From positions 30,056,698-30,120,697 of the forward strand of contig OY992833.1 of the NCBI GenBank assembly GCA_963921425.1: a stretch of 64,000 bases of DNA. Reading direction: 5' to 3'. The stretch is from Dryas octopetala (Eukaryota > Streptophyta > Magnoliopsida > Rosales > Rosaceae). The notes beneath the pieces were generated by a model. The model did not search any database and was not told the DNA's origin. It was given only the letters and a program-made list of their open reading frames with translations. Shown here piece by piece: positions 58,446 through 64,000 of this stretch (position 1 is its first letter; every line of letters starts with the position of its first letter). Position numbers and translations under genes: made by a program.

Positions 58446-58700
58446 GAACCGTTCATTTTTTAGATCACCTATTATATATCATCTCTATAAAAAATTAAAT
58501 ATATAAAAAATTATTTGATTATATAACTATTGTCAATTAAATATAAAAAATCAATAATTTAGTTTAAAAATCACTCTTTAATAAAAAAATTATTAATTTT
58601 TTTACTTAATTGACAATAATTATATAACCAAACAATTTTTAATTAATTTAATTTTTTATAGAAATGATCTTTAATAGATTATTTACAAAATAAATAGTTC
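58446..58700. mobile_element. Foldback MITE, about 255 bp
   Basis: The left arm (GAACCGTTCATTTTTTAGAT, then ATCTCTATAAAAAATTAAAT and TTATATAACTATTGTCAATTAA) pairs with the right arm ending at 58700 over nearly its whole length around a centre near 58575. Very AT-rich, no coding capacity. Confidence 0.6.
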
Positions 58701-59277
58701 AAATTAATATATTAGCAATATGAAATCAAAATTTAGGAGTAAAATCATCTTGAGATACCATAGGGTAGGGTTTAGGGTAGCCCAAGTGCTGTCTTTTTAC
58801 AAATTTAAATTTTTGTCGTTAAAAGTTTCGGGGTTGGGATTTTTGTGGAAAAAAGGTGACACGTGCCGGGGGTTGTGCATGTGTTTCTGACTTTCTGTGA
58901 TGGCAATGATGTGGACACGCTGGGCAGTGCGCACGTTGTATGTGATTAAGTGAGTGGGAGTCTGCGTTGCAGGTGTCTGTAGTGTGTAGGGTGGCTTTTT
59001 ACTCATGACTTTTCATGGTCCCTCCCCCACAGTCAATGCTTATGCAGTTATGCTCATGCAATGTCCCTCTCATCGGACATCTCATGAATCAATAACGTTA
59101 GTTGTTCTATATTTTTTTTTTTTTATATTTATATTTTATTTAATGTGTCATTTTATTAGAAAGATAATTTTTTTTTATTTTTTTTTTAATTTTTAGTGTT
59201 CAATATATGAATGACAAATAAGATGGTATGAAATTATAGTATAAAAATGTGATAAGTGTAGCATTACTTTCATGAAT

Positions 59278-59460
59278 ATTGGATGATTTGGATCCTTCTC
59301 TCTCTTTTTTTTTTAATTTTTTTTTATCACCTAAATTGGATTATTTGATTTGGATTTTCCTTCGAAACTTAAATTGGCTCATGATGGTGTTTGGGCCTTG
59401 GGCCCCGATTGTTACCCAAAAAAAAATTGGTTCATTATGGATGTGGTCATTATCTACTCT
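59278..59460 (+). repeat. Dispersed repeat, copy B (inverted relative to 50640-50805)
   Basis: This is the partner of 50640-50805. The best conserved core is about 59330-59431. It contains longer T runs than copy A at about 59306-59330. Confidence 0.7.
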
Positions 59461-61084
59461 TAAATGTGTATTAACCGATGATGATAATAATGATGAAAAA
59501 AAGAACTACATGGATATATACTTTGTTAATTTTACCCTGATTATTTGATCATTTTTGTTATTCCTATAAGAATGATTAATTTAGTGATTAGGTATAAAAG
59601 TGCATGTGGTTGTGTAATAATTAAGCTGCCCAAATATTGAAGATATGTAGGGCAGGGTTGCAGTGTAGGTTTGTAGCCCTCATGGGGCTATTCAAAATCC
59701 CAAATATAATATGATGAACATGGTATCCTATGTCGCATGATATGCATAGGTCAGAGAGAAAGAGATCCATGGCTATATAATTGGTTCTATTCCAAACAGC
59801 CAAATATATAGGCTTCATCAATGATAAAAATGGATATGTTAATGAATTGATCATGGGTCTCACTGCCCTATTGCTATTGAAGTACCAATTAAGCTAGCTA
59901 ACTAGGTCTTACTGTCAAATAAAAGTTCCTAGCATGACAGAGCTGCATTGGTTAAAAGCTAAAACCATGTGTGCAGCAAACTCTAGGAAATTAAACTCTC
60001 AGTATATATACTATATACCAAATCTCATATAAGATATGTCAATGATTTTGTCATTAATATAGACTGTGAATACAGGACAAAATCCTTTTAGGCATGCTTT
60101 AATATTTATGCCTGTCTGTGTAAAACAAAATAGTAGTTGCAAAGAGATTAATATGATGATGAGTATCGGCATATATGAAAGCGGCTGTGTCTGTGGCAGC
60201 TGCCATTACACTCAGAACATTAATGAATTGCAGATGGGAAAATTGTAGTTGGAAGAAGGATAGTCTGGTAGAGATTTAATAGGGCATTGTATGATTTGTA
60301 TCATATCATATCATATGAATTATGAAAATGTAGTGAACTAGTCTACCAATTAAGAACCTACAGAGGAGTTACGTGTGGACCTGAGGTGGCCCCAGTCTCT
60401 CAACTCACATGCAGTAGTTCTATATAATTTTTAGAAAATTTTAGAATTTTTTTTTAATAATGGAGACATTTTAATTTTTAACTGTTGATACATACATGGT
60501 ACAACGCCTGGACTACCGACCACTTTCCCAATATGAAGCCCGAAGGGCGACGGGCGACCTTATCATAAATATCCGACCCATAACCCATAAATAGGCTACC
60601 CATTGGGTAGTCCATAATCGCTTTTGACTGACCTATGACCCGGATAAGTAGCCTGAAATACCTCCCACGTGTCATCTGCAAGGAAGCCCACCTGTCAATT
60701 AAAGAAGACACTGTTAAACTTGTCCTATAAATAGTACCTTCCACTTTTCACAAAGATAAACATAATTTTGGCCACACTAAATTGATAATCCCAGTGTTTT
60801 ACTTGAGCTGAATTGACTGTCAAAAATAGGGCTGCCCATTGGTTTGGTATTTACCGAACCGACCGACTACCGATCGAAATTTTTTGGTTTGGTAAATCGA
60901 TTTTAACATACCGAAAATCGAATATCCGAAACCAAAAAATTACCGAAAAAATTGGTTTGGTTTTGGTAAAAACCGAAAAAAATTGGTAAACCGACCGATT
61001 ACCGAAAATTATGACCGAAAGCAACCGAATCGATTATTACCGAAAAAATCGAAATATATACCGAAAAATCCGAAACAATTACCG

Positions 61085-62060
61085 AAATTTAGTTATATAT
61101 ATTTATATGTAATATTATTACATTAATAATTTAATATGGTTAGTATATGATTATATATATTTATATGTATTATTATTACATTAATATGCTTAGTATATAG
61201 TTTATATAGTTTATAGTTTATATAGTATATAGTTTATAATGTCATATAGTTTATATAAATATATAGTTTATAACTTTACTAACTTTATATATTATATAAT
61301 TTATAACTCTATATAGTATATAGTACAAAGTATAAACTACTTATATAATAATGTTTTAATATATAATTTTAGTTATACTTATACCCTATATAATAAAATT
61401 ACTAATTAGTATATAGTTTTAGACTTTTAGTTATAACTTATAGTTTTAGACACTTTACCTTATATATTATATATTCTCTATAGTCTATACACTTTATCTT
61501 ATATCATAAACTTAAAAGTTAAAAGTTAAATACACTAAACTCTATTAATATCCCATACACTATAATTAAAAGTTAAAACTTAAAACTTAAAACTTAAAAC
61601 CCAATTAAGCATACAATTTTAATTTCTAAACACTAAACTCTATACACTAAGTCTATTATTATTTATTAATTACTCTATAATGTTTATATACCTAACATTG
61701 TTTATGTATATAATATATAGTTATATATAAAGTTATAAACTAATTAGTTCTTAGTAGTTACTATAATTTGATAGTATATAGTTTATAATACTATAAGACT
61801 ATAGTTTATATAATTAATAGTATATAATATAGTATATAGTTTATAATACTATAAGACTATAATTTATATATTTGATAGTATATAGTTTATAAAGTTTATA
61901 ATACTATAGGACTATAGTTTATATATTGATAGTATATACTACATAGTTTATAATACTATAATTTATATATGTAACATATATAAGTATATAACATATAACA
62001 TATAGTATTATAGTCTTATATTAGGGTTTAGTATTATGGTATTATAGTCTTATACTATAG
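61085..62060 (+). repeat. Low-complexity TA-rich tract inside the hAT element
   Basis: Nearly 1 kb is built from recombined words such as TATAGTTTATA, ATAGTATATAG and AATACTATA(A/G)GACTATA. It looks like expanded and scrambled short tandem repeats. No gene. Confidence 0.75.
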
Positions 62061-62384
62061 TTTATATTAGGGTTTAAGATATTTTTAATTATTTATTTAT
62101 ATAGAAATGTATTACATGAATTAAAACAACTAAAAAACCCCAAACAAAATCTCAATTGAAACCCCAAACAAAACCGCAATCGAAACCCCAATTGCCCAAA
62201 CTCCAATTTTTTTTCTTTCCTTTCTTTTTTTTTCATTTTTTTCTTTCCTTTCTTTTTTTTTTTTTTTGCGCCCACCCACCCCTATTCCCCCCCCCCCGGT
62301 GACTCTCTCTTCCTCACTTTCTCAGTTTTTCTTAAGAATACTTAAGAGATTCTTTGTGGAATCCATTCTCCATTGTATTTTAAT

Positions 62385-62612
62385 GATCGAAACCATTCAT
62401 TTTTTAGGTCTCTCCTTAAAGATTATCATCGCAAAAAATTAGTCAAATCAGTCATTATTGTTCATCTAAACTATGTAGACATGCAAACACAATTCATCAA
62501 TTAGATTTCAATATTGTTAATACTAATCAAATGGCTAAACAATTTTCGATTTGAATGATTTTTTGCATAGATGATATTTGAATGATTTCCTAAAACATAG
62601 ACGGTTTCGATC
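62385..62612. mobile_element. Foldback MITE nested in the hAT element
   Basis: The ends GATCGAAACC (62385-62394) and GGTTTCGATC (62603-62612) are perfect inverted repeats. Inner pairing includes AGATTATCATCGCAAAAAA against a TTTTTTGCATAGATGATAT-like arm. About 228 bp, no coding capacity. Confidence 0.6.
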
Positions 62613-62899
62613 AGAGATGTTCTCATATATATATATATATGTATATTTATAAACCCCCAATTGGCCAAACCTTAATCTGACTAAACCCCAAAACTAATCA
62701 AATTATTATTGGTTGTTCCTACACCATTACTAGCTAGGATATGGTATAGGGTATATATAGAGATACTAGTATAGGGTATATGTATAGGATCTAGGATAGG
62801 GTATTGATTATGTTTAGGGTATATGGTATTTAATAGGGTTTATTTTGAATTTTACTGATTTAAGTGAATTATTGAGGAACAATAAATTTTATTAGGATT

Positions 62900-63770
62900 T
62901 ATAATTTAATTATAGTCTAGATAGGTAGAGTTCGAGCCTACGATCGTGTAGACGTCAACGGAACCCGAATCAGACTTACGATGGTGAAATTAGGGACGCT
63001 CGAAGTTATAAGGGGCAATTTGGTCTTTTCATACAGTAGGGTTTTAGTATAAAAACCTAAACTTAGAATTTTTTTCCTTCTCTCCTAAACCAGCCGCATC
63101 CCCCAACTCTCTCTTCTCTCTCCTCTCTCCTCTCTCATCTCTCCTCCCTTCCTGATTTCCCTTTCTTTATGATCGGCCGCCGTCCGACGGTGGCTGGCGA
63201 CGTGGCCGGGCATTTCATGCTCGTCTTCTCCTCCCTTCTCTCCCTCTAGATTCTGATCATCCAAAATCCCAGCCAAAAACCCAATCGAACACACCAGACC
63301 CGAAACCCCCCTTAGCCGGATTTTTTCACTCCGGCGACTTCTCGTCGTCGGGATAGTCCCACAACGTTCCTCTGGGCATGCTTTTTCCTTCGGTGATCAC
63401 CAACAGCCCCAACGACCGCCGTACATGGTGCTTTGAAGCCGGGAAGTCTGCGGCTTCCCCAGCTCGATTCCGGCGACTCCGACGGCTGATTGCGGCGATT
63501 CCGGTCCCATTCTTCTCCTCACTCCGAGCTCTGTCAATTGGTGTAAACGCATGGGTCCAATTTTGATCGAGCTGAAAACTCCCAAATCAAACCCTAGAAA
63601 CTCTGTGAGTCTGTGAATCGAAGCTGATGTGAATGTTTGATGCTTTATGTTTTGTCTGTTCTCCCTCCCCATGGTTTCTGTGTGTTGTTTCGATCCTGGG
63701 TTTTGGTGTGAATCTGTGTGTAGGTATTTGGGAAAATGCATAATAAGGGGAGAGAAATGAGAAGGCCTGC
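62900..63770 (+). other. GC-richer leader-like cargo inside the hAT element
   Basis: This segment has GGGCAATTTGGTCTTTTCATAC, a TATA-like AGTATAAAAACC, then CT-rich TCTCTCCTCTCTCC strings, CCGGCGAC-type words and AAACCCTAGAAACTC. Such an order (TATA box, CT-rich leader, start of a transcribed region) is typical of plant LTRs or of a gene 5' end. Open frames at 63085-63741 have no recognised domain. It may be captured LTR or promoter DNA; its source is unknown. Confidence 0.5.
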
Positions 63771-64000
63771 AAATATCTAAGGATCGAAAATACCGAAATA
63801 TACCGAAATCCGAAGGATCCGAAAAATGCCGAAATCCGAAAAAATCGATTCGGAAATCGGCATCAAAACTGGATTACCGAAATTTTCGGAAATCGAATCG
63901 GCAAGGGCATTTACCGATTCGATCCGACCGATGGACAGCCCTAGTCAAAAACCATTTGGCTGGTACTCCATCGGTGCCTAGGCCCCAAGATCAATTCTTT

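Larger units (their letters stand above)
55943..60482. other. Repeat-rich intergenic DNA
   Basis: No gene is recognised in this 4.5 kb. Listed separately are the duplicated microsatellite block (56776-57273), a MITE-like stretch (57511-57753), a foldback (58446-58700) and a dispersed repeat (59278-59460). The remainder is AT-rich, with poly(T) runs at 59110-59190. Confidence 0.5.
60827..63943. mobile_element. Large non-autonomous hAT element, 3.1 kb, exact 8-bp target duplication
   Basis: The termini are TAGGGCTG(C)CCAT at 60827 and CAGCCCTA at 63943 (the outer 8 bp are perfect inverted repeats, followed by GGTTTGG/CGGTCGG-like matches). The 8-bp flank GTCAAAAA occurs at 60819-60826 and 63944-63951. 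Both ends are crowded with short CCGAAA / TTCGG words in both orientations (60850-61090 and 63778-63930). The interior has no hAT transposase. It holds a TA-rich tract, a foldback MITE and a GC-richer leader-like segment. Confidence 0.85.
60483..64000 (+). mobile_element. Probable LTR retrotransposon LTR, split by a hAT element and cut by the window edge
   Basis: The segment begins TGTTGATACATACATGG. It has a TATA-like box CCTATAAATAG at about 60723, about 105 bp before the hAT insertion point, and resumes after the hAT element at 63952 with CCATTTGGCTGGTACTCCATCGG, as in the R-U5 part of some Ty3/Gypsy LTRs. The right end lies outside the window, so termini and target duplication cannot be checked. 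Confidence 0.45.

Noticed and set aside
62093..62275. Lys-rich short open frame
   Set aside because: It is translated poly(T)/poly(C) low-complexity sequence inside the hAT element.
63085..63741. Open frames on both strands in the GC-richer segment
   Set aside because: No known domain, no splice pattern, and the sequence looks like LTR or UTR leader within a hAT element.
1..64000. CRISPR arrays, operons, phage or integrative elements
   Set aside because: The window is plant nuclear DNA; no such structures were seen, and repeats are explained by transposons and microsatellites.

Overview
The window is nuclear DNA from a flowering plant, most likely a woody eudicot. The genes have short exons with GT-AG introns, the intergenic DNA is AT-rich, and the families are plant-specific (BRUTUS-type hemerythrin ligase, GT14/BC10-like glycosyltransferases, LRR-III and LRK10L receptor kinases, plant PP2C). 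I could not fix the species; a rosaceous genome would fit, but that is a guess.

Layout, left to right. (1) 1-420: first exon of a BRUTUS-like gene running off the left edge on the minus strand. (2) 1.7-5.9 kb: a large solo LTR with an exact 5-bp target duplication (CCTTT), broken by a deleted PIF/Harbinger element. (3) 6-11.5 kb: intergenic DNA with a foldback MITE and a 716-bp hAT element flanked by an exact 8-bp duplication. (4) 11.6-16.3 kb: a 12-exon metallo-beta-lactamase-fold gene (525 aa) with a C-terminal membrane anchor. (5) 17.2-27.5 kb: three tandem GT14 glycosyltransferase genes, each with two exons; the second and third are recent copies separated by a Harbinger-like element, and the third has a SINE just downstream. 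(6) 28.4-37.6 kb: one full LRR-III receptor-like kinase, then two copies progressively reduced by internal deletions. (7) 37.9-50.3 kb: two LRK10L-type receptor kinases with almost identical kinase exons but unrelated ectodomain exons. Between them lies a nearly intact 5.9-kb PIF/Harbinger transposon (complete DDE transposase) that ends 141 bp upstream of the first gene's ATG. The second gene has a 364-bp TRIM in an intron whose empty site survives in the first gene. (8) 51.4-53.8 kb: an eight-exon clade-specific PP2C (428 aa) with a probable GC-AG intron. (9) 54-64 kb: repeat-rich DNA with a long palindromic MULE-like MITE, duplicated microsatellite blocks, more foldbacks, and a 3.1-kb hAT element with exact 8-bp duplication, nested in a probable LTR that continues off the right edge.

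The genes do not form one pathway. BRUTUS (iron homeostasis), the metallo-beta-lactamase protein and the PP2C are single-copy housekeeping or signalling genes. The GT14, LRR-RLK and LRK10L genes are local tandem families shaped by duplication, deletion, gene conversion and exon replacement. No wholly new biochemical system is evident. The most unusual observations are the ectodomain exchange in the LRK10L pair, the long inverted repeats bracketing one ectodomain exon, and a recurrent class of ultra-short poly(A)-tailed insertions with long target duplications. All exon boundaries come from splice-site reading and frame continuity, not from transcripts.
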